64,000 nucleotides of DNA, taken from NCBI RefSeq assembly GCF_022376445.1, contig NW_025954975.1:248001-312000 (forward strand), read 5' to 3'. Shown piece by piece: positions 11,261-25,004 of the stretch. The notes under the pieces are model-generated. The model was not told the origin of the DNA and made no database searches. It worked only from the letters and a program-made list of their open reading frames with translations. Within the stretch, counting starts at the first letter, position 1. Each line of letters starts with the position of its first letter. The translations under genes and the position numbers were made by a program. The stretch comes from Fomitopsis serialis. Lineage: Eukaryota > Basidiomycota > Agaricomycetes > Polyporales > Fomitopsidaceae.

Positions 11261-14200
11261 TGTGTCCGCCTCCCCCGCCCCGAACCCGCTCCAAATCCCC
11301 CACCTGTGCATTGCCGGGCGATGCTCCACCATCCGGACATGCTCCTCTCACTTTTGGGGACCGACTTCGTGCACCGGACGACTCGCTACACGCCGTTCTC
11401 TGCGGCCCTGCCCAACAAGCGCCCGCGGTCGTCCTCCGCACGCGCTGCCTACCACCCGCCTCCTCCTCATGCTTCGTAAAGTGCGCTGCACGCATCCTTC
11501 GACCGTCCGCGTCGCCGCCATCACCCGTCAAGCGTCCAGCTCCACCCCAGCCGCGCTACGCCCACCCCCGAGTCTCAGGCATAGCGCACCGCCATGCCCG
11601 CGCAGTGCGGTCACATAGCTGCGTCGACAACACACGGCGAGCAACGCACGAGACGGCATACGTACTTCTGTACGACGGTACCCACGCCCGTACCCTCTTG
11701 CGGACATCTCGCAGCCGCCGCCGACAGCGATGCCGTCCAATCATACGCGAACAGTATTGGGCAACTCACATGCCAGTCCTGTGTCGGCCGAGTTGCTCGC
11801 ACGTATCGTGAAGACGGACTTCGGCAAGACGACCTCCCGCGGTCTCCTGCCCGCCTGCAGCCATTTCGCAGCAATGGCAGCAGAGACGCTTCTTCCTGCG
11901 ACGTGCATGCGACGCGTCCCAATACATCGCAAGTCCCTCTGTGCGAACCTACGTACGTACGCCTACACTTCTCCCAAGAACCTCGTACTCACTACTCTAG
12001 ATCTACAGCACTCGGACGACTGCCCGCGCGTCGATCGCTCGTGCGGCGCCGCGTCTCCTCCCGCTCCCCACCGTTCGCAGCCACCGACGAAGCTCACCAG
12101 CCGCGAGTCCTCCTGACCCCCGTGTCGTACGGACGGCTACGGCCGCTCTACATGTCCCCCGTCGTTAGCAAAGTCAAGAACCGCCTGAACCTCAAGAAAA
12201 CGTACCTTCGCCCGGCAGCGCGAATACCGACGACCTCGACACCGTACACGACGACCCGCACACTCAGCCCGTCGCCAAGGCGCGCTCACTCGGCGAGCGC
12301 ATCTGCTCTGCTACCACAATGAGGTCAGTACTCGCCCGTTCGACTCAGTCGGAAACGCAACTCACCGATGCCTCCTCTCCCCCGCAGCCCCCGGTTTTAT
12401 ACCTCGCCCGAGGGCTCGTCAGCGCGATGACAGCGGCCAAGTCGCCGTGGCTCTTCCGGGGCGCATCCTGCGCGACGTCCGCGGAAGCGAGCGTGGCGCC
12501 GCTTGGCATGGACGCCAGCCTCGTCCGTGCCACCGACGCCGGCGTTCGGGCGCATGCTCGATGGCCCGGGCGTGTGGTACGTGCGCGTTGATCGGGCAGG
12601 GTCCGTGCACGTTCTCCGTTGACGGACGCTCCGGGACTGGGGGTGCTTGGCGCGACGGGCAGCCTCGCGCGTCGATGCTGCATTCGTCCACCACGCAGCC
12701 TGCAAGACGACGGCGCAAGGACGTGCCAGTCGGGCCTACGTCTCTCTCGGGTAGACGATACGCGCAGTGTGCTACGACGCATGCCGCTCGGGGAATGCGA
12801 TCCGGACGGGCTGCAGCATCGTACGAGATGCGCAGGCGGTCTCCTTCCATTTGGCAGGACAGCCTCTCGTCGCGTCCAGCCTGCGAAGCAAGTGTTCCAA
12901 GCCGTTCATGCGAGCGAGCACTGGCGGTACGTCTCGCCGCCCGGCCTCTTCCCTCCTCGAGTGACATGCTGCTTCCGTCGACGCATTGCCCTCACCCTGC
13001 TCGTCGACGAGACCGTTCCCCGCGCCACGGGGATGAGCGAGGTGAGTGCTGTCGCGGTGTTTCTGGTGCTGATGTTCTGTCGTTCAGTGAGCCGGAGGGT
13101 GTGGTGGGACGGCTCGGGGAGGATGCGAGGCGGGAGCTATGGTTCATCGGGAGGATCGCGGGTGCAGAGGGCGTGACACCACGGTGGGAACACGCCGCGC
13201 GGCGACGGACGTACGTCGACGTCGGCGCAATGTCTGCGTGCACGACTGACTGTGCACGGAAGAGTCCCCGCTGCGCAGACGACGGTTGCCGTGACGGGCG
13301 ACTGGCACGTCGTGCGTGTTGCTCGAAGTAGGTACGGAGTCCGTGTATGTAGTCTCGAGGAATAGATATATATCTGTTACTCTACATGGTGGGCACGGAC
13401 CGCGAGCGACGGTCAGAGCCGTCGCAGCGTCCCCCTGTGGTATCCCTGCGAGTTGGCCAGGTCAAAAAGCACGCCACCTCCGTCCGTGGTGTGTACGCGC
13501 AGAGCTACGTCTACAGTTCTCGGGGCCCGGGCAGTGACGCCTTCGATTACCACCGCCTCTCCGCCGTCGGCTACATGAGCATCTTGTCGAGGTACCGAAC
13601 ACGTTCGTTCTGCGGACGTCGGCGAGTGTACGTGAGCAGTCTCGTCTCGGAGGGCCCGCCGAACGACAGCGAGGCGACTGAACGGATTGCGCACCTGCGC
13701 ACCGCGAACGCTTCTGACCGAGTGGTGCGACACGCCTGCTCGACGGTCACACCGCATCGCATCGTCGGACAAGTCGGAGATGCCACTCACTTGACGGTAT
13801 CCCACCAGCTGCATCTCGTCGGGGCCTGGGCGACGCGGGGCGAAAAAGCTTGCTGCCAAAGGACTCGAGCTAGAGCTCATGACGGCCAGTCGATCGCTTG
13901 AGCTCCGCCGGAGAGAGAAACGCGACTCACCGAGACGAGCCTGGAGAGCTTTGAAATCCAGGAGCGGAATGGCGAGTGCGACATCGCTGTTACTCGGTTG
14001 CCGACTCAAACGGCTTCGACATCGGGTCCTTTTCACTGAGCGAATGGATCCCGCGGTGAACGTGGCAAGCAATTGGACCATGGCGACAGAGCCATCGAGG
14101 ACCATAGATAAGACTTACTGAAGCACAAAACGGGGAAGGGCGGGAGTGTCAATAGCGACTGGTAAGAGTTCAAGCGATGTATATGTCGGCGTTCGCGCAC

Positions 14201-17200
14201 TCTCCGCACTACCTTTGCTGGAGACGATGGGTCCACGACATCAAACCAGCTCGCCGCCGAGCGACCGGTCTCATGCGTTCTGCGAGTATCGATGACAGCT
14301 GGGCCTACGAGCATTCGATAATGGGCGGGAACATGAAACAAGCCCCGTGTCCCGCGACTCGCGACCAAATGGACTACGCACCTGTACACCACACGTCTGG
14401 CCCTCACACCATACGAGCTGCATGTCTTGCGGAAGGCTGTGAAGTCTGCCCTGAGTCGTCGGTGGCATCGAGTTGCATCGTCAGGACGTGCCGGTGTTTG
14501 CTCACGAAACACTGCGCATTACGCCGGTCGAGTTTGCGGAGGCGGGATGGCTAACTCACCGTTGTTCAGTGTTCAGTCTTTCGAGCTTTGAGAAGCACGG
14601 ATAAGCGACGCCGTCAAGTACGAGCCCTTCACTTTGCGAGATGGTGCGGTGGAGTACGCAGGCCATTGGACGGCCTATGCGTCGTGACTCGGATGACAGG
14701 ATCTAACGGGAACAGTAGAGACACAGAAGCGCAGGAACAGAGTGAGAGAACATACGAGCAGGCTGGGAGCGGCCGGGTAGTATATACATATCTTCGAGCA
14801 GTCTATTCAGACATGTATATGTTGATGTTCTGCGTTCTGCGTACTATCCTCGTTCAAGCCGAGGGATTGTTCAAACACGAGTTGCCGACGTCAAGCCGTA
14901 CGGCCAGGTTGCGTCAGGAGCGGACCAGTGCAATGTACGGCACTTACTGAGGGTCATTGCGAGCCTATTGGACGAAGGCATGCACGCCGAGGGTCAGCAG
15001 TTACTGCGGAGCCTGACGGCGAATACGAGCCTTCCCGTGAGCGTACAGAGGTCCGCGTCGACGCAATACTCACCTCTGTAAACCAGGACTGTAGACAGTT
15101 CGCTGTCTCGGCTGTGAATACTCGACCACACGCGACTCTGCTCTCGCGTGTTCTCGAGTTGCTGCGGCTGCTCTACTGCATCCTCGAACGACAGGCAGCG
15201 CACATGTTCCGGCACGGAACGACTGACCGGTATCATCACGCTCGTAGGCGGAACCAGATTGCAAGAAATAAGTACCGTTAAAAGGTGTCGCGGACACGGC
15301 GGAGGAGGCGCTGCGGGACAGTAAGTAGACTCATCCTCTATTCATGCTCAAGTCTCTGCAGCGTATGCGTCAGGGGTTTCATTCCCAGCGTATGTACACC
15401 GCATCGTAGATGTAGGGCTCGGTCTCATTCGCGAAGGGGAGTGCAATTCAGCTTCGCTGCGCATCTGCCGTGTAACCCAACGACTCGGACAACATGGGGG
15501 AGGGCGGAAAGCTCGACTGGCAGCTATGCACCGTGATTCAACGCTCGCACCGCGAGCCGGTCGTCACAGGCGCAGCGTCAGGGACCCTGCACGAGGGCTA
15601 GACAATGCGTCGGTAGTCGGCTGCTCGCCGACGTCATCTTCTATGCAGCCCGTTACGTCTTCGAGCTGAACGCCTTCGCGCAGATCAGTGATTTCACAGG
15701 CACCCAACAGGGAATTGGACGATCTGAATACCGTCCAAGCAAACGCGGACCGGGTTGTCCGGACCAGTCATTGACCCGTGCGTCGTCGCCGTATCGACAC
15801 GAGGCTGAGAAGGAAGTGAGCATACCTTGGTCTGGTCTGCATCTTCTGCGCTCTCTGACGGTTGACGGGAAGCAGGGAGGGCGGCCGAGATGCGGCCATG
15901 CAGACAACGCCGCAATGCTTCGCATTGTCTACTGCGCAGTTGCCAACGCAGAATATGCTTCGAGCAGCCACGCAATTCCACGATGTACGTCTCGTTGCGC
16001 GCAGGATGCAATGAATCTGCTCGCCGGGATAGCAGCCTTGCTGTTGCAGCAGCAAGTACATACCTGCAAGCGTCGTGCATTGTCATTCGCGTGCCTGCAT
16101 GCAATACGCCGCGGTAGCGGGATCGCGCGTGGGTCCTCGATGCGCGCAGGCAATAGTGTGCCCGACCAGAGATAGAAATCGGGTGACAGCCGATGTGACG
16201 CCGCGCATATCTCGTATGAGAGTGTCATCCCCGCAAAATGGATCGTTATTGTCCTCGTTGACATTGCTCGAGGATGTGATCGCGCGGGCGCACGTATGTC
16301 AGGAGCTGGACCGGCAATGCGATCGGTCCTAGCTGGTACATTCGCGCCAAGCAACCACCTTTGGTCATGCTATCCGCGACACGGAAGACGGTGGGATGCC
16401 CGTCTGCCGCGGTCTGCCAACACCCGGATCAACATGCAGAACGCACGAAGAACGCATGACGGCACGTATGCATTGCAGCCGATCGTATGCGCGTACACCA
16501 CAGACAGTAGAATGGTGCCCGACGTCCCGCCAGGGAAGCTCGGGCTACTCGCTGCAGCATTCCTCAGCATTCTTTCTCAAATCACAGCCATAAACCAGGC
16601 ACGAAAATCCCGGTTTCGTCCTCAAGAGATCGTGACACATGTCACGGGCAAAGGATATCCTTTTCAGACAGAAGTACACACGCAGACTCACCAAAGCTAT
16701 CTCATTTCCCGCCAATCATCTCCTCACGCCGCGCGCCCCGTCCGAGCCACTCGATCGTAGCTCGTTTGACAGGATCTGTCGAGTTCATGGCTAGCCGGTG
16801 TTTGGTAGAACACGGAGTTCAAGTTGAGTATTGACGAGAACGTGGATTGCCTGCCCCGACTCGGCGCATGTGGTTGCGAGCATGCCTGAACAGTAGCGCG
16901 CCATAGGCAGTTAGTAGCTCAAGCCGACGAAAGCTGCGGCGAGTGTTTGACGCAGAGGAATCGCGTGGAGACCGTGCAGAGACAGTTGGAGATAGCTGGT
17001 AGTAGCCGACGCCGTTCGTAGTGACATGCACGCAGATGGAGTGGGCCGACAGGGATTGATTGTCAGCCAAGAAGATAGGCCCTAGTCATCGGAGTGCAAA
17101 CGCATATATGCCGCATCAAGACAAAGGAATCATTTCGGCGAGCGGGCAGGTGAATGGATGGGAGGAGGAGAGCTGTGGCTGAAGCGCTGAAGCTTGACGT

Positions 17201-17287
17201 CGGGTCCTGGACGCGTCACGACTCGTGCGCGTGACCGTGCCAGATGGAAAAGAACTTGATTAGGTACCTCAACTGCATACGCTCCGT

Positions 17288-17307
17288 TCCTCCTCCTCCT
17301 CCTCCTC
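17288..17307. repeat. CCT trinucleotide tract unique to unit B
   Basis: A (TCC)n run replaces the TCTTTGACAGAA segment found at the same place in unit A (about 4,402) and unit C (about 48,729). It is a small post-duplication change in non-coding sequence and a convenient marker to tell units A and B apart. Confidence 0.8.
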
Positions 17308-19559
17308 GGATGCCTGTCAGACAGCTTGGTTATCGAAGCCGCGCGCGACACAGGTCGTACTGACGTCATGAATAGAACATTTTGTGTCGACGGCGCCTTG
17401 ACAAACTACACATGAAATGCGCGGCCGTGCGCATTTCCGGGCAGTCTTCGTAGCATATGTTCGCTCGTAAAGCTCGCCGCAAACGACTCGTAGCGATCCG
17501 AGTCGTAGCTCCCACCCAAGCTTACGGGTTCCGGATTACCATATCGGGGATACTACCTCCCGCGTCTTGCTTCCACGAGCTCATCGGCCGCTTGTGACAA
17601 GGCAATCTGTGACGGAATAACAGTGAGTAATCCATTTCCTCACTCCGTGACTAGTAAGGATGTGGGCCTACTATGTGAGTATTACTGATCATTGAGTTCC
17701 GAGTCTGTCATGGACAGTCATGGAAGATTGCTGTATCAGGTAAGTATGAATTGCATGCCAGAGTCCAGCTCGGTCGATGTTCGAGCATCATTCATGTTGC
17801 TGAGCCATTGGTGTGCCAATTAGTATCAGCTCATGCACTTGGCAATTCTGTTTTCACTTTGAGATTCATTGTGACTCGTGAGCCACTCTGAAAATGAGTA
17901 GTATACCGGAGAAAGTGAGATCAAGTGAGCAAGATCAGAATCGCAGCATGAGCGTTGTCACACAGTGTTCATGGGAAGCACGATAGACTGACGTGAGACA
18001 GGCGCCGGGCACATCGGAGGAGATGAGTGGCGGATTTGATGTGCATTTGTGGCGCTGTTGAGGCGAGCATCAGCCCGGTGAGTGCAAATATGGTGTGAGC
18101 TGTTCTGACACGAGTCTGGCACTTGATATGCATGAGCCGAGCACCAGCAACATAAAGGTCAGTGGGCAGATGGGCGAGACGCACTACTCTTGACCGTCAC
18201 TATGCCTCACCCTCCTCCACCGTCGGCGCAGCCTTATCACTGTTCCCCGATCGCGCCGATCTACTGCCCGCTCCTACGTTCAATGTTTGGTGGTGTGGGC
18301 CTAGTATGTACAGTCAGTCATTGTCGTTGTGTCTGTATTCATACTCACTGTTTGTGATCTTCTGACAGCAGCTATGTACTGAAACCTCACATCGAGAACG
18401 AAGCTCCGCGAGCCACACCCGTCCAACTGTAAGTGGCTTCCCGATATAGTAGTAGTGACTTCGTCTCAGCCTATCACAGCAATGTCGCTCGTCTGTCTCG
18501 TACGCAAGTGAGGCTTGACATGACCAAGACCCAGTCCGACTTATCAGGGCACAGGCCAGGCTCCTGGCTTGAAGCCGGGAAGCTCATTAGTACGTCCGTC
18601 GCTATGTAGTAAGCAGAGAGGTGTCATGACTGTTGTACTAATGACGGGCTAGATAGGTTGGCCAGGTATCCTCGAGTATCCACAGCCCAGGCGAGCTTAC
18701 CTCCACGCCCACACGAATGCGTAGACAGAGGCGCCGACATGTCATCATGGATCTGCGATCATTTGGACAGACGGTTCGACAGGTACGTTGGTCGCATTGT
18801 ATGGATTATCTACGAATCATTGACTGGTGCGGCTAGATGGGCATGCACCGTGTCAAAATACGAAGCTTGCGCATCGACTGTGCTTTCCGGAAGACACCGT
18901 CGTATTGTAGGTCGCATGCCATAGTCTTCATTTCGAGTGTACTGATCCTCCGCACTCAGTTCCATATATACTTGACCGATGAACGTGCATAATCAATGAT
19001 ATTGTATGTGATAACCTGAACCGAACGTGCACTGTCAGTCGCGAAGCTCGCCTGGTTCTGGCGCCACGAGCGCGCATGCAGAGACCCAGGTATCTGATTG
19101 GGATATACTTACCGAGTTTACTATCTGAGGCATTCGTTTATTTTGCCGCATCGTCCCATGCGAGCCGTGGCCGACGCAGGTGTAAGTACTATGCGACTCA
19201 CAGTAACACTGGTGAAGTGCAGCTGCCCGAGTCGCGCCGTGATCCGTCACGGTACAAGATGGAGTACGGCAGCGACTGCCTCTGCACGTCACACCGTCAC
19301 GGAGATTTGCAAGATGACGGGTCGAAGGGCCATTAGTACGTCGTCCCTTCCTATGTTCTTCTGCGCTTTGCGAGCGCGATGGCTCCCTGCTGCCGGGTAT
19401 TACGATGGGACATAAGGTGAGCAATGACAATACATGCTTACCTTCCTCATTCTGATCTGCGACGGCAGCCACTCTGGTCGACGCAATGCATATCGACTGC
19501 TCGTACGTCGCCGCTACTGCAACACCCCCATATCCGGCCCGGTTCGGCCGTGCAAGGCA

Positions 19560-20640
19560 ATGTATATATAGATCGTCTTCCCGCGAGCGGCGCGTCTGCG
19601 ACGGTGCGTAGACAGCGAGATGCACATGTGCCGACGCCGACTGACACCGGACTGAGCAGGGTTGCTGCCCACGTCCGCCAATCTGTCTGCCAGTCAACAG
19701 AGAGCAGCGCGTCAGCGCTGGTCAGGCTATGTGATTGCATCGGTGTCTACAAAGTTCGTGAGCGTAGGTCAGGGTATCAAGACCTTCGTACCTTTGCAGC
19801 CTTCGGCCCATCAACGCTAAGGGTATCCGTACTGACCTATACTGTTCGTGAGACCCGGCATGGCAAAGTAGGTATGTATCGGCGTCCGGCGAGCGGCTTC
19901 TCGGGCCATGTGCAAGGTGCGTCATTAATTCGACGCTGGTGCTGGCCGGGTGGTTGACATTACAACAGGTTGGCGGCGCCGAGTTCGTGAGTATCGATGA
20001 GCAACAAGTCCTTCGTACCTATGGAGGCTTCGAGCTCAAGACCAATGCATGGTAGTATGACCACTCACCAACACTGTTCACGACGTCGGGAACGGCAAAG
20101 TAGGTATATATCGACGTCCGGCGAGCGACGTCTGGGTCGTCTGCGAGGTGCGTTTTGAGGTAGGTGCCTGCCGTCCGTGTCCGAGCCCGAGCCCGGGCAC
20201 GCAGCGCCGCGCGAGCGCTGCTCCGTAGGCTCGTTGGGCAGTGGACCAAGTCAAGTCGTGAGCGTGAACGTCGATGTATATATAGATCGACGCCCGGCGA
20301 CCGACGTCCCGCGCCATGTCCTCCTAGGTGCGTCAGTGATCTAGCGGGACGTGTGCTTACTTTGTACCGGGAACAGCAATGTCTATATGTATCGACGCCC
20401 GGCGAGCGACTTCCTGGGCCGTACACGAGGTAAGTTATCCAGTCAGCCCTGCAGTGAAGTGCCCTCTTGGCTGACGTGAGACTGTGTTGCACGGGCCCCT
20501 CGTCATAGTCTTCCGCGCAAGCGCAGCCACTCTGCTGTTGCTGTGTACGACGGTCCAAGTCGGCGGCGCGTCCGAGTCTCGTCACGAACGACGATGTGTA
20601 TATGGATCGCCGTCCGGCGAGTCGTATTAGATGTAAGCTC
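19560..20640. repeat. Array of six ~58-bp cassettes (unit B)
   Basis: This is the same six-cassette array as in unit A, with identical spacing and essentially identical sequence (cores at about 19,560, 19,872, 20,103, 20,274, 20,379 and 20,593). Array length was therefore stable since the A/B duplication, in contrast to unit C. Confidence 0.7.
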
Positions 20641-21366
20641 ATGTCCTGGGTCACTCGCACTGACTACGCCGGCGCGACAGTCTTCCTCGGCACAGGGAGT
20701 CCATGCCGCACGACTTCTGGCCTTCGTTCACGACCCACGTTCGCGGGCCGATACGTGGTGAGTTACGTCGTCTGTGCATTCGCATCGCGTGTTCGCTGAC
20801 GTTGCGTCGGCAGAGTGTCGCAAGCGCGTCATCGTGCGGTGCCGACTTGCTGGGCTGTAAGCCGTGTCTCGCCGTCGCGTGAGTCTTCCCCGCCTTGAGT
20901 ACGTCGTTTGTGTTCGCTGACTATCTGCGAGGGCGAGCTCGTCGCAGACTCTGGGCACGACGTCACCATGTACTCGGGGTAAGTGAATGTATTGACTCTG
21001 TATGTACACGCGGCGACGGACGTACGACGAGGGACAGACGTACCTGGGTAGGGGGAAGGGGCTACGTGTTGCAGTGCGCGAGGGAGAGAAGGGGGGGCTT
21101 CTTTTTTTTTTTTTGTGTTCATCAGCATGTACATACCGGGCCCCGTTTTGCGCGATGGACGAAAAGTTTTGACCACCGATAACGCGCGAGCTCCCTGCGG
21201 GGAGGCGAATCCATGCCCGAAAAAAGTACGTTTTTGGACTTGGGCAAATCGTCGCGTTTTGCGCTCCAGCCAATCCCTGCGCCCACACGTAAAACCCCCA
21301 CGCCCGCCGTGCGACGATCCCCGCCCCGCGCCCACGCCGCACTCGCACGCCTTCGTACTGGCTGGC

Positions 21367-22428
21367 AAGAACCGGCGCATCATGGTTTCTGAGCGCCTGG
21401 ATGCTGGGCATGCGGTTCAGCTTGTGCACCATCGGGGACGACGGCGCGGGCGACGACTCCATGGCGGCCTCCTGCTCGAGTATGTGGTGGGCGAGACGCG
21501 CCGACCCGCGCATCGGCGAAGACGAACGACGCTTCTTGGGAGGGCAGGGAAGGGCTCTCGACAGGCGTCCCGGGGGAGGTGTCACCCGGCGCCGCGAAGC
21601 CATCGAAGTCGCATGCGCGCACCTGCGCAAAGTAATCCTCGAACGTACTAATTGTCGGCGCAGCGGACGTCGGGACCGCGAGCGGGTTGTTGTTGACGTC
21701 GAATGCGGTGATCGTCGGCACGGCGGAGAGCGGACCATCGCTGGGCACCGACGACGACGGAACGTAGACAAATGAAGAGTCGACGTCCATCGCGTCGGAT
21801 GCCGCAGGGGAGGATGGAATGTTCTGAGGCTGGCAAGAAGCAGAGCGTCAGCCAAAGGATGTCGCGATCGAGCCTGAGCGCGAGTGGCTCACTGGCCCGA
21901 AACTGAACAACTCACCTCTGACGCGACGTTCGCGTCCTGACCACCCGTCGCCATCCATTCGAACGGCAGAGCAGCTCGTTGGAGCCGTTTGCTCGCCCCG
22001 TTCGTCCCAGTCGACTTCGCGACGGACTGCAGACTCGTCACCGAACCGTTCCCACCCGAGTTATTGCTCATGTCCCGACCGAAGAGCCTCGCGTTGCTCG
22101 TCATGGCGCGTGGGCGACCCATGAAGGGACGTTGTTTGTCGACGCGCGTCGGGGGCGCGGGCGAAATGTCCATAGGCGCGTAGTCCGGATGATTGTCGCG
22201 CTCGCTTTCCGGCGCAAGGTCGAGCGTGTCGCGAGGCGGCGAGTTGAGCGACATGGTCGACGCGAAAGAGAGCTCGAGGTCGTCCGCCTCAGACGAGAGG
22301 AAGTCGTCCATTTCGACGCGTGCAGCCGGCTTCATCAGCCTCTCGCTCGCCTTGCGAGACGGCGCGGGGGGTACGTCGAGGAAGGGTTTGTTCGTGGCCG
22401 AGGGGTTTGAAAAGCCGAAGAATGACAT
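21367..22428 (-). pseudogene. 5' fragment of the Cdc25-type gene, copy 2 (frameshifted)
   Basis: This is the same two-exon fragment as at 8,777-9,842, starting MSFFGFSNPS at 22,428 and cut at the backbone junction. It has a 2-nt loss in a G-run near 21,536 (GGGAGGGCAGG against GGGGAGGGGCAGG in copy 1), which shifts the frame just before KKRRSSSPMRGS. The short sequence at the intron/exon 2 boundary also differs. It still adjoins its native upstream DNA (to 23,455 and beyond), so it keeps the original promoter but cannot make a Cdc25 phosphatase. Confidence 0.7.
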
Positions 22429-23455
22429 GTTTCGATGCCAAAACGGAATCCAATGCGTTTCTTGTTTTTGATCGTATACGGTGCTGCTAACTCTGTTCGG
22501 CGGGAAGGCTTCAGTATGCTTGGTATGCGCATGGCGGAGAGATTAAGGATACAACGGCTAGCGATACACAGTGGATGGTACAACGGACGACGGGGGGTCA
22601 CCGGATGATGTGGCGAGTGGGGAGGAAGCAAGACGGAACAGGATACGAACCAAACAGTGTGGCCCCGGACAGAGGTCGTGGCCCGGATGAATCGTTGGTT
22701 TAAGTATAGCCGGCTAAGGGTTAAGCAAGGTCAGCGAATATGAGCGAAAATGGACATGGACCGAAACACTGGAAATGTAAGTGATCGAACGGCGGTGCAT
22801 TGTGCATTGTCCTGGCCGCGAATCCTGGTTGGCTGGGCGAGGCTCCCAATCCGGTTGGCCATCAGCAGCGACCGCAGTCTAGCGACCACGACCTAGACCG
22901 ATACGGACGAGATAGTGGCATGCGGACGCTTTGGGCTGGAAACGAAGCGGGAAGAGGGGCGACTTGCCTTGTACGGTGAATGAATGTGTGTACGGAGGAG
23001 GCCGCGCCTGTCAGGGAAGAAAAGGGGTGGTAAGGGACCTGCTGGCACTCAGAAGGGTAGAGCAGCTAGCCAAGGAGTCCTTACGCGAAACGAACCAACG
23101 AAATAGGGAATCGGCGCAAACGACTTTGTGTACGTCTGTGGGTCCACACCGGGTGCGCAAATAAGCGTCTCGCGGTCCCGAGCAGCGCTGGCTGTACTCA
23201 CGAATGAACGGGGTATGGGGCGTCGCCGGAATATACAAACCTGGATGTGTTGTCGCGCGTGTCGCAGTAAAGATAGTAAAGAGCTAACAACCCCCCCTTG
23301 CCGCTTCCTCTCTTATTTGCACTTTGTTTGGCCTATGTTCGTTTTGGACGCGTCTGTCACGTGACCGCGTTATGATACTTACGCGACGCGCGCGATTTCA
23401 TCATCTTCTCGTGCATCTCCCGCGGCGCGCGCGCGTTTCTGCCACCGTCGCAGGG

Positions 23456-24111
23456 CAGGATATATTCTGCACTGATTATTTTGCAACAGAGTGTTCACGA
23501 CATTCTCATCTCATCCCTTTCTGCGGGTCAGGAACGCACCTAGCGCATGACAGAATCGCATCGACTTCAACAGTGATATCATTCCAGGTACCATTGCCCA
23601 GTAGCCACAACCTCATGCTGTATAGCGCAGGCACACATCGTCCAAGGCCTTATCCGGTCGCAAGGTACTTAGCAGGAGCGCAATTTAATGGCCCTACGCC
23701 TCAGTGGAATCAAGCAGCTGCCCAATGAGCGCTGAGTATCTGGCCCTGCAACAGAGTTGGGCATCGAAGCGAGCGAGCGAGGGGCAGAGGGCTAGGCTTG
23801 CGCTCCAAAAGAGTCAGCTGCACAATGCTTCGCTTGGGCATTACGATGACAACCGACGGAAATACAAGAACCTCGAGATGACAAGGGATTGATTGCCAAA
23901 TGGCCACTGTGCTGCCGCGAAGCCCTGTGACCACCTCGTGTTCAATGTATAATTTGCGATCTGGCAAATCTACCTCGCTGTGCTTTTGCCCTTTCGAGAC
24001 ATGATGAGTCTAGATTGTATGAACGAACGCGTTCAAGATGCTTTCCAAGACGTAGAGCTGAACATGAGAAGCGAACGCACGATGAGTCATTCAGGATACA
24101 GTACATACGCA
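23456..24111. other. Unique host intergenic sequence upstream of the cdc25 fragment
   Basis: Similarity to unit A stops abruptly at about 23,455 and this AT-richer stretch is single-copy in the window. It separates the cdc25 promoter fragment from the 3' end of POP7. A few short open frames exist, but none has codon or domain support. I see no RNA gene. Confidence 0.6.
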
Positions 24112-25004
24112 TCATGCAGAGTCCATTGCTTGGTTCGTAGTGGTAGTCCGTGCTGCAGCTGTCACTTGCTTACCCTTGCTTCCTGCCGCTCTGCCCGCTC
24201 CAGCGTTGGCACCTGCAGCTGCGACCGTAGCTTGCGCCCGCTTGCCCTGACTTCGCGCCTTCCCCCTCCCGCTACTCTCATCCACACCGTCTCCGATCGT
24301 GATGACGACGCTGACGGTCGACTTGCCTCGGACCTGATACGAGATGTCCTCGTCCTCGTCGTCAGGAATCACTTCGTCCTGTACTTGCACCGTCCCGGTC
24401 AGCACCTCGGTCCGGATCTCGTCTGGCGCGTGAGGTAGGATGCCGGGTAATGAGAGCGTGAGCTGCATGAGCTGGGGTATGGCAGCGCCCATGGCGCTCA
24501 GATGCAAGGTTTTGTACCTTCAAACGATGAAATCAATGAAACTTTCACGCGCGGCGGTAAATGAGATGCAGCTCACCCGTCCTTCATGATGACATCCTTA
24601 CACCGCCGCAGATACGCGCCAAGCTGCGTCTTGCGTGTGATGCAGATGTAGTTCTTGCCCTCCGTATGGGCCGAACGTGGGCCTGTGGCAGAGACCGAGG
24701 CCGGAACCGTAGGAAACGGACGCGGTGGGACGAGTTTGCGAATGGTGTGTCGAGGTTTGGATGGGCCCGCAGACGCGTTCCCATCAGTGTTTGGTGGCTT
24801 TTGAACCTGCTGAACATCACTTTGACCAGCTGTTGCCGGTGCCGCCTCTTGCTGTGCGGGTGCGTCGTCGTGTTCTCCCCCGTCTGGTGTCCTGCCAGTG
24901 GCACTGTTGTCGGTCATGGTGGCGCGTTCGGAGTCGGTTCTGGGACGTTTGCTCGGTATATCGGCTGGTGTAGAGTCAGTAGGGCGCTTTCGACTGGATG
25001 ACAT
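24112..25004 (-). CDS. POP7: RNase P/MRP subunit POP7 (Rpp20-like, Alba domain)
   Basis: POP7/Rpp20 is a small Alba-fold protein of the nuclear RNase P and RNase MRP complexes, which process pre-tRNA and pre-rRNA. Two exons (428 and 406 nt, intron 24,518-24,576) give 277 residues. An S/P/K-rich leader starting MSSSRKRPTDS is followed by the Alba core: KNYICITRKTQLGAYLRRC, KDVIMKDGYKTLHLSAMG, AIPQLMQLTLSLPG, and a final strand near GKSTVSVVITIG. The tail is Gly/Ala/Lys-rich and low complexity. An in-frame ATG 10 codons upstream exists; the MSSS start was chosen because the preceding residues look non-conserved. It is divergent from eRF1 and shares a short promoter with it. Confidence 0.8.

Larger units (their letters stand above)
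10854..21366. repeat. Backbone unit B (complete, both ends in the window)
   Basis: The complete unit is about 10.5 kb, bounded on both sides by the cdc25 segment. Positions 12,870-21,366 match unit A; 10,873-12,869 is shared with unit C (41,930-44,220). The left end is pyrimidine-rich (10,990-11,110) after a CCAAT-type box. The right end repeats the inward promoter block (about 21,130-21,300). Its cassette array is at 19,560-20,640. The MITE site is empty. No domain is recognisable in any frame. The left boundary is given to within about 20 bp because host and backbone share short similarity there. Confidence 0.85.

Noticed and set aside
20728..21855. 375-codon minus-strand open frame across the cdc25 fragment and backbone
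   Set aside because: It enters the Cdc25 coding sequence in the wrong frame (after the 2-nt deletion) and joins it to backbone; it is a by-product of the junction, not a gene.
1..23455. LTR retrotransposon or long terminal repeats as explanation of the tandem array
   Set aside because: The flanking duplications are host gene segments with introns and promoters. No TG...CA ends, primer-binding site, polypurine tract, gag or RT motifs were found.
23704..23892. 62-codon plus-strand open frame (MESSSCPMSAEYLALQQSW...)
   Set aside because: Short, single exon, in the upstream region of the cdc25 fragment, without family similarity or promoter signals.
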